Assembly: GCA_036380925.1 (NCBI GenBank)
Contig: DASVDW010000044.1
Span: 1-26,059, forward strand
DNA length: 26,059 bases
Source: JAICLV01 sp036380925
Lineage (GTDB): Bacteria; Actinomycetota; Actinomycetes; Acidothermales; Acidothermaceae
Reading direction: 5' to 3'
Part shown: positions 7,092-14,579 of the stretch, in pieces
How the letters are laid out: each line of letters starts with the position of its first letter
Numbering within the stretch: position 1 is the first letter of the stretch
The notes under the pieces: model-generated
What the model saw: the letters and a program-made list of their open reading frames with translations, nothing else
The model's database searches: none
What the model was told of the DNA's origin: nothing
Translations under genes and position numbers: made by a program

Positions 7092-7143
7092 TAGGTTGAC
7101 CGCTTCGGTCATACCCTCGATCCGAGAATGATCACCTGCGGCC

Positions 7144-7160
7144 GACGGCCGGCTGCCGTC
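7144..7160 (-). terminator. Hairpin downstream of acetoacetyl-CoA synthetase
   Basis: GACGGC (7144-7149) and GCCGTC (7155-7160) form a perfect six-base stem with a five-base loop, 67 bases past the acetoacetyl-CoA synthetase stop and before the sigma promoter. No T-run follows, so terminator function is only possible. Confidence 0.35.
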
Positions 7161-7226
7161 AGCCCGCGATAGGTGTGACGTCCGCCACCACCGTGTCGTT
7201 CCCGCGGCGAACCGCTTGACCGACAG

Positions 7227-9179
7227 TTAGCCCAGCTGTGGGAGATCTTTGAAGTTCTCCAGCGACTCCGGGTTCGCCAACGCCTCCGTGTTGCGCACCG
7301 GCCGACCATGCACGACGTCGCGAACGGCCAGCTCCACCAACTTTCCGCTGCGGGTGCGAGGCACGTCGGGCACCGCCACGACGAGCGCCGGCACGTGGCG
7401 AGGTGAGCAGTTGGTGCGGATCGCAGCCTTGATCCGCCCGACAAGCTCGTCGGAAAGTTGGCGATCATCGGCCATTTTGACGAACAACACCACGCGCACA
7501 TCGCCGCCGACGTCCTGTCCGATCACCACCGACTCGGCGATTTCGGGAAAAAGCTCAACCTGCCGATAGATGTCGGCGGTGCCGATCCGCACGCCCCCTG
7601 GGTTCAACGTGGCATCCGACCGGCCGGTGATCACGAACCCGCCGTGCTCGGTGCGCGCCAGCCAGTCACCGTGCCGCCACACGCCAGGGAAGTCGGCGAA
7701 GTACGCCGCCTCATAGCGGCTGCCGTCGTCGTCCGCCCAAAAGCCGAGCGGCATCGACGGGAACGGCTTGGTGCAGACCAGTTCGCCGGTCGCCCCGACC
7801 GGCGCCGGCCGGCCCTGCTCGTCGTAGACGTCGACGGCCATGCCGAGCGCCGGGCCCTGAATCTCGCCGCGATACACCGGCCGGGTGGGGTCGCCCAGCA
7901 CAAAGCAGCCGCAGATGTCGGTGCCGCCCGAGATCGAGGCCAGATGCACGTCGGGCTTCACATGCTCGTACACATAGTCGAAGTTCTCCGCGCTCAGCGG
8001 CGAGCCGGTCGAGGTGATGGTGCGCAACGCGCGCAGGTCGTGGTCGGCGCCCGGACGCGCGCCGGCCTTGCGCAACGTGTCGATGAATTTCGCCGACGTC
8101 CCGAACAAAGTGATCCCAAGGTCGTCCGCCAGGCCGAAAAGCGAATTCGCGGAGGGATGCGCCGGGGAGCCGTCGTACACGACGATGGTCGCCTTCGACG
8201 CCAGCGCGCCGAGCAGCCAGTTCCACATCATCCAGCCGGTCGTCGTGTAGTAGAAGACGCGATCCCCGGCGCGGATGTCGCAGTGCAACCGGTGCTCTTT
8301 CAACAGCGTGAGCAGCAAACCGCCGGCCCGATGCACGATGCACTTCGGAACGCCGGTGGTCCCGGAAGAGTAGAGAACGAAGAGCGGCGCGTCGAACGGG
8401 AGCGGCGCCGGCGCGAGAGGAGCTTTGTCGCGCAAGAAGCTCTGCCACAGCACAGAATTCGGCAGGCCGCGCGTGGTTGGCGAGTCGGCCAGGTGCGGCA
8501 CCACGACCACTTTCCGCAGGCTTGGCAGCGCGGCGGCGACCTCCCGCAGCCGAGCGAGGCAATCGTGCGCGCGTCCGGCGTAGACATAGCCGTCGGCCGC
8601 GACTAGCACCTTGGGCCGCACCTGACCGAACCGGTCGAGCACGCCGCTCACGCCGAAGTCGGGCGAGGTGGAGGTGAAGACAGCGCCGATTGACGCGGCC
8701 GCGAGCGCCGTGACATAGGCCTCGGGGATGTTCGGCAGCCATCCGGCCACCACGTCGCCGCGCTCGACACCAACCTCGCGAAGGCCGTGCGCGGTCGCAG
8801 CGACTTTCGCTCGCAACTCGCGCCAGGTCATGGCGGACCGCTCGCCGTCTTCGCGCGCCGCGAGGATCGCGGGCGCGTCGTCGTCCGTCGCGGACAGCAG
8901 CGTGTCGACGACGTTCAGGGTGGCGTCGGGGAAGAACCGCGCGTCGCGCATGCGCGCGGCGGGCGCAAACGCGCGCTCCCCCGGATCGCCCACCACACCC
9001 GCGAAATCCCATAGCGCAGACCAAAAATCGCCTGGACGCTCGATCGAGAACCGGTGCAGCGCCACCGAGTCGGGCAACTCGACGCCGCAACGCTCGGACA
9101 GCGCCGAGCGGAACGCCGTCATCGCCGCATTGGCGACACGGTCGCGAGAGGGGATCCAAAGCGCGGCAGAGTCGGGCAT
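7227..9179 (-). CDS. Acetoacetyl-CoA synthetase
   Basis: Acyl-adenylate-forming ligase of 650 residues, the usual length of acetoacetate-CoA ligases. It converts acetoacetate, CoA and ATP to acetoacetyl-CoA in the cytoplasm, for ketone-body use, lipid or polyhydroxyalkanoate metabolism. Signatures: RFFPDATLNVVDTLL (81-95), the P-loop-like YSSGTTGVPK (270-279), YYTTTGWMMWNW, TSTGSPLS, ASISGGTDICGCF, GRSDATLNPGGVRIG, and the C-terminal RTRSGK with the catalytic Lys at about 613. ASISGGTDI and NPGGVRIGTADIY distinguish this clade from acetyl-CoA synthetase. ATG 9179 is eight bases after the aldo/keto reductase stop, so the two are probably co-transcribed. Confidence 0.95.
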   Translation of the reverse strand: MPDSAALWIPSRDRVANAAMTAFRSALSERCGVELPDSVALHRFSIERPGDFWSALWDFAGVVGDPGERAFAPAARMRDARFFPDATLNVVDTLLSATDDDAPAILAAREDGERSAMTWRELRAKVAATAHGLREVGVERGDVVAGWLPNIPEAYVTALAAASIGAVFTSTSPDFGVSGVLDRFGQVRPKVLVAADGYVYAGRAHDCLARLREVAAALPSLRKVVVVPHLADSPTTRGLPNSVLWQSFLRDKAPLAPAPLPFDAPLFVLYSSGTTGVPKCIVHRAGGLLLTLLKEHRLHCDIRAGDRVFYYTTTGWMMWNWLLGALASKATIVVYDGSPAHPSANSLFGLADDLGITLFGTSAKFIDTLRKAGARPGADHDLRALRTITSTGSPLSAENFDYVYEHVKPDVHLASISGGTDICGCFVLGDPTRPVYRGEIQGPALGMAVDVYDEQGRPAPVGATGELVCTKPFPSMPLGFWADDDGSRYEAAYFADFPGVWRHGDWLARTEHGGFVITGRSDATLNPGGVRIGTADIYRQVELFPEIAESVVIGQDVGGDVRVVLFVKMADDRQLSDELVGRIKAAIRTNCSPRHVPALVVAVPDVPRTRSGKLVELAVRDVVHGRPVRNTEALANPESLENFKDLPQLG

Positions 9180-9187
9180 CGCGTCGC

Positions 9188-10213
9188 CTACGAAGACCGG
9201 AGGCTCGGCCAGATGTCGACGCCTCCCTCGACGGCGTGGCGGTCAATCTCGACGAGCTCGTCGTCGTCAAAGCTGGTGTTGGCCAACGCCCCGACGTTTT
9301 GTTCGAGTTGCGCCACGCTGCTCGCCCCGACGAGCACGGACGTGACCCGAGGGTCGCGCAGTGCCCACGCGAGCGCCATCTGCGCGAGCGTCTGGCCGCG
9401 CCGCCGCGCCATGTCATTGAGGGCGCGGACGTGCCTCATGGTCTGGTCGGTCAGCATGCCGGCGGTGAGGAAGCGGCCTTGCGCGGCGCGCGAGTCGGCG
9501 GGAATCCCATGGAGGTAGCGGTCGGTCAGCATTCCTTGCGCGAGCGGCGAGAACGCGATGCAGCCGACACCCTCACGGCCGAGCAAGTCGAGCAGTTCGC
9601 CCTCGATCCCGCGGTTCAGCATGGAGTAGGACGGCTGGTGGATGAGCAGCGGCGTTCCCATGTCACGGAGAATCCCGACCGCCTCCTCCGTCCGCTTGCC
9701 CGAATACGAAGAGATGCCGACGTACAAGGCCTTTCCTTGCCGAACCGCGGTGTCGAGCGCCGACAGCGACTCCTCCATCGGGGTGTCAGGGTCGAACCGG
9801 TGGTGGTAGAAGATGTCGACATACTCCAGGCCCATGCGCTGCAAGCTCGCGTCGAGACTGGCCAGCAGGTGCTTGCGGGAGCCAAGGTCGCCGTACGGGC
9901 CTGGCCACATGTCCCAACCCGCCTTCGTGGAGATGACGAGCTCGTCGCGATAAGGCTTGAAGTCCTCCCGCAGCTGCCGCCCGAAGTTGGTCTCGGCCGA
10001 GCCAGCCGGCGTCCCGTAGTTGTCAGCCAGGTCGAAGTGTGTGACGCCGAGGTCGAACGCCCGGCGCAGGATCTCGCGCTGCGTGGCGAACGGCTTGTCG
10101 TCGCCGAAGTTGTGCCACAGCCCGAGGCTGATCGCGGGCAGCTGGACACCGCTGCGACCGCATCGGCGGTACGACATCTGCTCGTACCGGCGCTCGTCAG
10201 CCTGAAAACCCAC
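9188..10213 (-). CDS. Aldo/keto reductase, YghZ (L-glyceraldehyde 3-phosphate reductase) type
   Basis: Cytoplasmic NADPH-dependent TIM-barrel reductase of 341 residues. Motifs: YRRCGRSGVQLPAISLGLWHNFG (15-37, split YRRCGRSG / LPAISLGLWHNFG), DLADNYGTPAGSAE with catalytic Asp and Tyr, STKAGWDMWPGPYG with Lys, YHHRFDPDTPMEE with His, and a cofactor-binding segment LVGASSVAQLEQN near the end. The GTG start at 10213 gives an N-terminus that lines up residue for residue in length with E. coli YghZ as I remember it, and has AGAAGG about six bases upstream. It precedes acetoacetyl-CoA synthetase by eight bases. The YghZ family reduces L-GAP and methylglyoxal in vitro; the true substrate here is open. 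Confidence 0.92.
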   Translation of the reverse strand: MGFQADERRYEQMSYRRCGRSGVQLPAISLGLWHNFGDDKPFATQREILRRAFDLGVTHFDLADNYGTPAGSAETNFGRQLREDFKPYRDELVISTKAGWDMWPGPYGDLGSRKHLLASLDASLQRMGLEYVDIFYHHRFDPDTPMEESLSALDTAVRQGKALYVGISSYSGKRTEEAVGILRDMGTPLLIHQPSYSMLNRGIEGELLDLLGREGVGCIAFSPLAQGMLTDRYLHGIPADSRAAQGRFLTAGMLTDQTMRHVRALNDMARRRGQTLAQMALAWALRDPRVTSVLVGASSVAQLEQNVGALANTSFDDDELVEIDRHAVEGGVDIWPSLRSS

Positions 10214-10251
10214 GCGTGCCTTCTTCCATCCGGTGTTGGCGATCGCCGGGG

Positions 10252-12540
10252 CTACCCGACCGTCACGGCCGTGACGCCATTCAACGTACCGACCAGAACG
10301 GTCTTACCCGACAGCGTCGGCGAGGCGAAGTGCGGCAGCGAACCAACCGCGATGCTCGCACGGGTGGCGCCGCTCGCGGCGTCCAACGCGACCAGTGAGC
10401 CACCGTCGGTGGCGTACAAGGTGCCGTTCGCGTACACCGGCGGCCCGGCGGGCCCCGCGTGCCAGGTGACGGCCATCGCGTTCCCCGACACCGTGACGGC
10501 GCGAACACCGTCGGAGCACGGCAAGTACGCGACGTTGCCGTTCACCGCGGCGCCGCCGAACGGCCGGCACAGGCTCGTCTGCGCCAGTTGGCCGCCGACA
10601 CCGCCGAGGTGTGTCGGCGACAGCAGGTAGCCGGTGCCGCGCTTGCCGGCGACGAGCACCGCGCCGCCGACGAGCACCGGCGACATCGAGCCGAGATCGA
10701 GGTCACCGTCGTTGTCGGAGGCCCAGGTGCTCGGCGCGAAGTAGTCGAGCCGAGTCAGCGTCGGCGACAGCCGGGTCACCGAGTCGGAGCCGTCGAAGGT
10801 GGTGTTGGACGCGCCGTTTCCAACGGCGACCAGGATCGTGCCGTCGGTGTCGGCAACCGGGCCGGCGGGCGCCCAGATGCCGCCCTCGCGGGTCGTCGGA
10901 ACGGCCCAGCCGATCGGGTTGCCACCGCCGTCGGTGGAGACCGAGACCACCTGGCCGATGTATTGCCCGCAATCGCCGGCCAACCCGCCGTACGCGACGT
11001 AGACCCTGCTGTTGGCGACCAGGATCGCGGCTCGTTGCTGGGTGGCGAGCGGGTTGCCGGAAAGGGGATCGAGCGTGCGGCTGAACACGAGCGCACCGTC
11101 GGTGAGTCGAACGGCGGCGAGGATGTGATGGCCGCCCGCGGTCTCGGCCACCGCGAACGCGACGCCGTGCGCCGGGTCATACGCCGGTGTGCCGGTGATT
11201 CCGAGCGGGTCGATGTTTCCGCACGGCAACGACGAGAGCGGGATGGGGTCGGCGACATGGCGCCGCCACAGCACCGCGCCGCTCGCCAGCGACAGCCCGT
11301 ACAGCGAGCCGCCCTCGGTCGCGGCCACCACGGTGCCGCCGATCACGATCGGCTGACCGTAGACGGCGCCGTCCAGCGCCGCCTTCCACGCCGGGTGAAA
11401 CGCCGCGAACGCCGGGGTGCCGGTGGTCGCGCCGCTGCGTTGCGCGTCATGGTGGTAGGTCGGCCAGTCGGTGGGACCGGCCGCGCTGGCGATCGGCGGT
11501 TTGCTCGGCGGGTTGCCCGATCGCAGGCCGCTCACGACGGCGTCCGAGATCGCGTTCGGCCCGCCCAACACGGTCACCGACGGCGCCTGCACCGCCTGGA
11601 TGGTCTGCCAGGTGTGGGCCGTGAGGTAACTGCCGGGGGCCAAGAACAGCGGCCGGTCGGTGACGCCGGCCCACGCGGCGCCGGCGAGCGCGTCCGCGAA
11701 GTCGAGCCCGGTGGCCAGCAACGCGCCATTCGACGCCGTCGTGCCGCCGCGCACCTGGACCAGCGTCGACGCGATCTCGTCCGCGGTGGCGTACCGGTCG
11801 GAGCCGGCCATCCGCGACTTCTGCGCGCCGCCCGCCGCACTCACCGCTGCCGCGAGAACCGCGTCGCTCACGGCCGATGTGCCGCCGAGCGCGACGACCG
11901 CAGAGGGATGCAGCCGGGTGATCTCGGCGGCGGTCGAAGCGGGCAGCGACTTCGGGTCGGTTAGCAATAGCGGGCCGCCCGCGACCGCGGCCAGCGCCGA
12001 GCCGGCGAGCGCGTCGGGAAACGCGACGCCGGTCGCCAGGTAGACGTTGACCGCCCCGTTGGGATAGGTCGCCTTGGAGATGGCCGCCGCGGTCGCGTAT
12101 CGGTCGGCGCCTTGCCAACGCTGAACGTCGACGCCCAACGCGGCAACCTGCGAGGCGACCGCGCTCGACAGTGCCGCGGCGCCGCCCAGCAGCGCGACGT
12201 GGGCGGGCTTGAGCCGGCTGATCTGCGCTTGCGCGGACGACGCGAGCGAGCCGGACGGCGTGAGCAGGATGGGAACGCCGAGGCGCCCGGCGGCAGCGGC
12301 GCCCGCGACCGCGTCAGGGAAGTTCTGACCGGTGGCCAGCAGCAGCGTCGAGCCCGCCGGCAGCGCGGCGGGCCAGCCGGTCTCCGCGATGGCCGCCGCG
12401 GTGGCGTATCGGTCGGCCCCGGAGACGCGGGTGACGGACACGCCGGCCGCCTGCGCGGATCCGGCGGCCACCACCGGGACGGCGGCCAGGGCGGTGAGCG
12501 CCGCGACGGCGCTAGCGAGTCGGCTGCGCATGCGGCTCAC
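10252..12540 (-). CDS. Secreted cell-wall-binding repeat / beta-propeller protein
   Basis: Predicted exported protein of 762 residues. A signal peptide (about 1-32) has an Arg-rich start, an Ala-rich core and an AQA-type cleavage site. Three cell-wall-binding repeat 2 (CWB2) units follow, each opening with a GADRYAT or GSDRYAT motif (about 41, 144 and 246), containing LATGxxFPDA/LATGLDFADA, and closing with a LGG motif (118-120, 218-220, 325-327). After a proline linker (about 343-350), residues 358-762 form a PQQ/BamB-like beta-propeller starting DWPTYHHDAQRSG. Four Cys in the propeller could form disulfides. GTG 12540 overlaps the phosphopantetheinyl transferase stop (GTGA); ATG 12531 is an alternative. 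It probably displays a propeller on the cell surface; ligand or enzyme activity is unknown. Confidence 0.9.
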   Translation of the reverse strand: MSRMRSRLASAVAALTALAAVPVVAAGSAQAAGVSVTRVSGADRYATAAAIAETGWPAALPAGSTLLLATGQNFPDAVAGAAAAGRLGVPILLTPSGSLASSAQAQISRLKPAHVALLGGAAALSSAVASQVAALGVDVQRWQGADRYATAAAISKATYPNGAVNVYLATGVAFPDALAGSALAAVAGGPLLLTDPKSLPASTAAEITRLHPSAVVALGGTSAVSDAVLAAAVSAAGGAQKSRMAGSDRYATADEIASTLVQVRGGTTASNGALLATGLDFADALAGAAWAGVTDRPLFLAPGSYLTAHTWQTIQAVQAPSVTVLGGPNAISDAVVSGLRSGNPPSKPPIASAAGPTDWPTYHHDAQRSGATTGTPAFAAFHPAWKAALDGAVYGQPIVIGGTVVAATEGGSLYGLSLASGAVLWRRHVADPIPLSSLPCGNIDPLGITGTPAYDPAHGVAFAVAETAGGHHILAAVRLTDGALVFSRTLDPLSGNPLATQQRAAILVANSRVYVAYGGLAGDCGQYIGQVVSVSTDGGGNPIGWAVPTTREGGIWAPAGPVADTDGTILVAVGNGASNTTFDGSDSVTRLSPTLTRLDYFAPSTWASDNDGDLDLGSMSPVLVGGAVLVAGKRGTGYLLSPTHLGGVGGQLAQTSLCRPFGGAAVNGNVAYLPCSDGVRAVTVSGNAMAVTWHAGPAGPPVYANGTLYATDGGSLVALDAASGATRASIAVGSLPHFASPTLSGKTVLVGTLNGVTAVTVG

Positions 12541-13142
12541 CCTAGGTCGGCGAGCTCGCGCGGGTCGACCTTTGTCAGCTCAATCCGGCCGATGGAGCCC
12601 TCGACGACGACGGCCGCGACGACGTCGGGACTCAACGCGACCTCGCGCGCGTGCCACCCCCCCGGCACACCGCGGTGCGGAGCGTCGTCCGGCACGAAGT
12701 CAGTCGAACGCAGGCCGAACCCGATGCCGACGCCAATTGCCTTTCCGTACGCCTCTTTGCGGGTCCACAACCGAAGGAATCCCTGACTTTGCTGGGATTC
12801 CGGCAGCTCGTCGAGCCAGCGCAACTCGGCGGGCGAGCAGACCCGTGCGCGCAGAGACGGACGCGAGGGGGCGCGGTCGAGCGGTTCCGCGTCGATCCCG
12901 ACTCGGGTCGTGGCGAACGCCGCCGCGACCAGCCGGTCGGTGTGCGTGAGCGAGACGAACGCCGGACGCGCCGCGCCGAGGACGACGGGCTGGCCGGACT
13001 CGGCGGTCTCGACCCGCGCCACCCCGGCGCCGAGCCGCGCGTCGACGAGTCGCCGCATCAGCGACCGGCCGAATTGCCGCCGGACGCCGAGTGGCTCGGC
13101 GTCCGGCGTTTCGACGTACGCGATGTCGACGGCGACGGGCAC
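12537..13142 (-). CDS. 4'-phosphopantetheinyl transferase superfamily protein
   Basis: Transferase of 201 residues that would move the 4'-phosphopantetheine arm of CoA onto a Ser of an acyl or peptidyl carrier protein. It has the Sfp-type pseudo-dimer motifs: FVSLTHTDRLVAAAF (62-76), VGIDAEPL with the Mg-binding Asp (81-88), and FLRLWTRKEAYGKAIGVG (about 121-138). Its length fits Sfp/HetI-like enzymes and not the short AcpS. GTG 13142 is 16 bases after the htrA stop. The gene overlaps the next by four bases. No PKS, NRPS or fatty-acid synthase lies in the window, so the carrier protein is unknown; it may serve a type I FAS or a distant cluster. Confidence 0.9.
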   Translation of the reverse strand: MPVAVDIAYVETPDAEPLGVRRQFGRSLMRRLVDARLGAGVARVETAESGQPVVLGAARPAFVSLTHTDRLVAAAFATTRVGIDAEPLDRAPSRPSLRARVCSPAELRWLDELPESQQSQGFLRLWTRKEAYGKAIGVGIGFGLRSTDFVPDDAPHRGVPGGWHAREVALSPDVVAAVVVEGSIGRIELTKVDPRELADLG

Positions 13143-13158
13143 GTCGCCATTGTGTCGG

Positions 13159-14466
13159 CTACGAGTTCACCGCGTTGCTGCCCAAGGTGACCTTCACGGT
13201 CATCGGCTTCCCGTCGCGAATCACCGTGAGCGTCACCGAGGCGCCCGGCTTTTGCGACCGCACCGCCTGCTGCAGGTCCAAGCTGTCGCTGATGGTCGTG
13301 TCTCCGAACTTGGTGATGATGTCGTTCGCCTTCAGCCCCGCCTTGTCGGCCGGGCTGCCCGGCTGCACCGCGACAACGCCGGCGCCGTTTTGCGCGTCCG
13401 CGATCTGCACACCGAGGTACGTGGTGCTTTGGGCGCCGCCGCCGTTGGAGCTCTTGCCGGCCTTCAGATCGGGCAGCGCGTTCACGACGGTGTTGCTCGG
13501 AATCGCGAACCCGATGTTTTGCGCCGGCTCGCTGCTGCTGCCCGTGGCGACCGCGACGTTGACGCCGACCACGTCACCGTTGGTGTCGACGAGCGGGCCG
13601 CCGCTGTTGCCGGGGTTGATCGCCGCGTCGGTTTGCAGCAGGCCGCTAAGGCTGTTCTCGCTGTCCCGCAGGCTGCGCTCCGTCGCGGAGATGATCCCTT
13701 CGGTGACCGTCGGGGAACCGCCGTATCCCAAGGCGTTTCCGACCGCGATGACGCTGTCCCCGACCTGAACCGTGTCGGAGTTGGCGAACGTCGCGGCGGT
13801 GAGCCCGGAGACTCCGGAGACCTTGATGACCGCGAGGTCCTTCGCGACGTTCATGCCGACGACCGTCGCGTCGTGCGTGCCGCCCTTGCCGGGCAGCGTC
13901 ACCTTGATGTTCGACGCGCCGTTGACGACGTGCGCGTTCGTGACCACCTCGCCGTCCGAGCTGACGATGATGCCGGTCCCGGCGCCGTCGGCCTGGAACC
14001 CGCCGAACCCTCCGAACCCGCCGAAGCCGCCGCGGCCGTTCGGCGAGGTCGTCACGGTGTCGTTGATGATGACGACCGACGGCTCGATCTTGGCCAGCGC
14101 CGATTTGACGCTCGACGAGAGTTGCGCCGCCGACGGCAGATTCGCGACCGAAGTCGACGAGGCGGGTGTCGCGCTGGCGGCGCCGTTGTCGTCGATGGCG
14201 TGGACGACGGCGCCGGTCGCAGCCGCGGAGATGACGACGGCAGCGGCCAGCGCGCCGGTTTGCCTGAGCCACGGGCGCGGGCGCCTCGGCTGGCTCGCCA
14301 CCAGGTCCGGCTCCGCCGCAGCCGGCTCCGCCGCAGCCGGCTCCGGCGCGGCCGGCTCCGGCGCGGCCGGCTCCGGGCCCGAAGAGGGTCGCGACCACCA
14401 CGGCATGGGCTCGGGCGCTTGCCCTTCGGGTCGATCTTCGGGTCGCTGGTCGTCGTAGGGGTTCAC
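13159..14466 (-). CDS. HtrA/DegP-like membrane-anchored serine protease with PDZ domain
   Basis: Envelope quality-control protease of 435 residues. Order: cytoplasmic, Pro/Ala/Glu-rich tail (1-65) with EPAAP/EPAAA repeats; one TM helix (about 70-90); a trypsin-like domain with catalytic His179 (TNAHVV), Asp210 (AKDLAVIKV) and Ser288 (GNSGGPLVDTNG); and a C-terminal PDZ domain (about 345-430) starting TTYLGVQIADA. The glycine/phenylalanine stretch FGGFGGFGGF (148-157) sits ahead of the protease core. GTG 14466 is chosen because GAGGAG lies six bases upstream (14473-14478) and the N-terminus VNPYDDQRP fits the family; the frame runs open to 14556. It resembles the mycobacterial PepD/HtrA group. 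It begins a unit after the helR terminator. Confidence 0.94.
   Translation of the reverse strand: MNPYDDQRPEDRPEGQAPEPMPWWSRPSSGPEPAAPEPAAPEPAAAEPAAAEPDLVASQPRRPRPWLRQTGALAAAVVISAAATGAVVHAIDDNGAASATPASSTSVANLPSAAQLSSSVKSALAKIEPSVVIINDTVTTSPNGRGGFGGFGGFGGFQADGAGTGIIVSSDGEVVTNAHVVNGASNIKVTLPGKGGTHDATVVGMNVAKDLAVIKVSGVSGLTAATFANSDTVQVGDSVIAVGNALGYGGSPTVTEGIISATERSLRDSENSLSGLLQTDAAINPGNSGGPLVDTNGDVVGVNVAVATGSSSEPAQNIGFAIPSNTVVNALPDLKAGKSSNGGGAQSTTYLGVQIADAQNGAGVVAVQPGSPADKAGLKANDIITKFGDTTISDSLDLQQAVRSQKPGASVTLTVIRDGKPMTVKVTLGSNAVNS
14309..14368 (-). repeat. 15-bp tandem repeat in htrA, 4 copies
   Basis: Four 15-base units on the + strand: GGCTCCGCCGCAGCC twice (14309-14338), then GGCTCCGGCGCGGCC twice (14339-14368). 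They are in frame and encode the EPAAA and EPAAP repeats in the cytoplasmic tail of the protease. The pairs suggest recent duplication; copy number may vary between strains. Confidence 0.9.
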
Positions 14467-14554
14467 CGCTCGCTCCTCGCGTCGTCCGCGTGCTGTCACG
14501 AGCAAGATTCGGCGGGCCAGCTGGGAGTTCGCTGAGTCGAACATGAAATGCGGC

Positions 14555-14575
14555 AAAGAAAGCGGCGGCCGCCGC
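14555..14575 (-). terminator. Probable intrinsic terminator after helR
   Basis: On the minus strand, directly after the helR stop, the perfect palindrome GCGGCGGCCGCCGC (14575-14562) is followed at once by TTTCTTT (14561-14555). GC-rich stem plus T-run is the classic intrinsic terminator form. It would separate helR from htrA. Confidence 0.5.
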
Positions 14576-14579
14576 GCCG

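Noticed and set aside
7711..9417. 568-codon minus-strand frame overlapping acetoacetyl-CoA synthetase
   Set aside because: Arg-rich frame shadow of the synthetase; it crosses into the aldo/keto reductase gene and has no family signature.
10238..10247. GGCGATCGCC palindrome between the propeller gene and the aldo/keto reductase as a terminator
   Set aside because: Only ten bases, no loop to speak of and no T-run; such palindromes are common at this GC content.
10459..11964. Plus-strand open frame of about 500 codons opposite the CWB2/propeller gene
   Set aside because: Composition is Arg/Gly/Asp-rich without recognisable motifs; the minus-strand gene has a signal peptide and three CWB2 repeats.
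12910..14535. Plus-strand open frame of 541 codons opposite htrA
   Set aside because: Antisense shadow; the protease triad and PDZ domain on the minus strand account for the coding bias.
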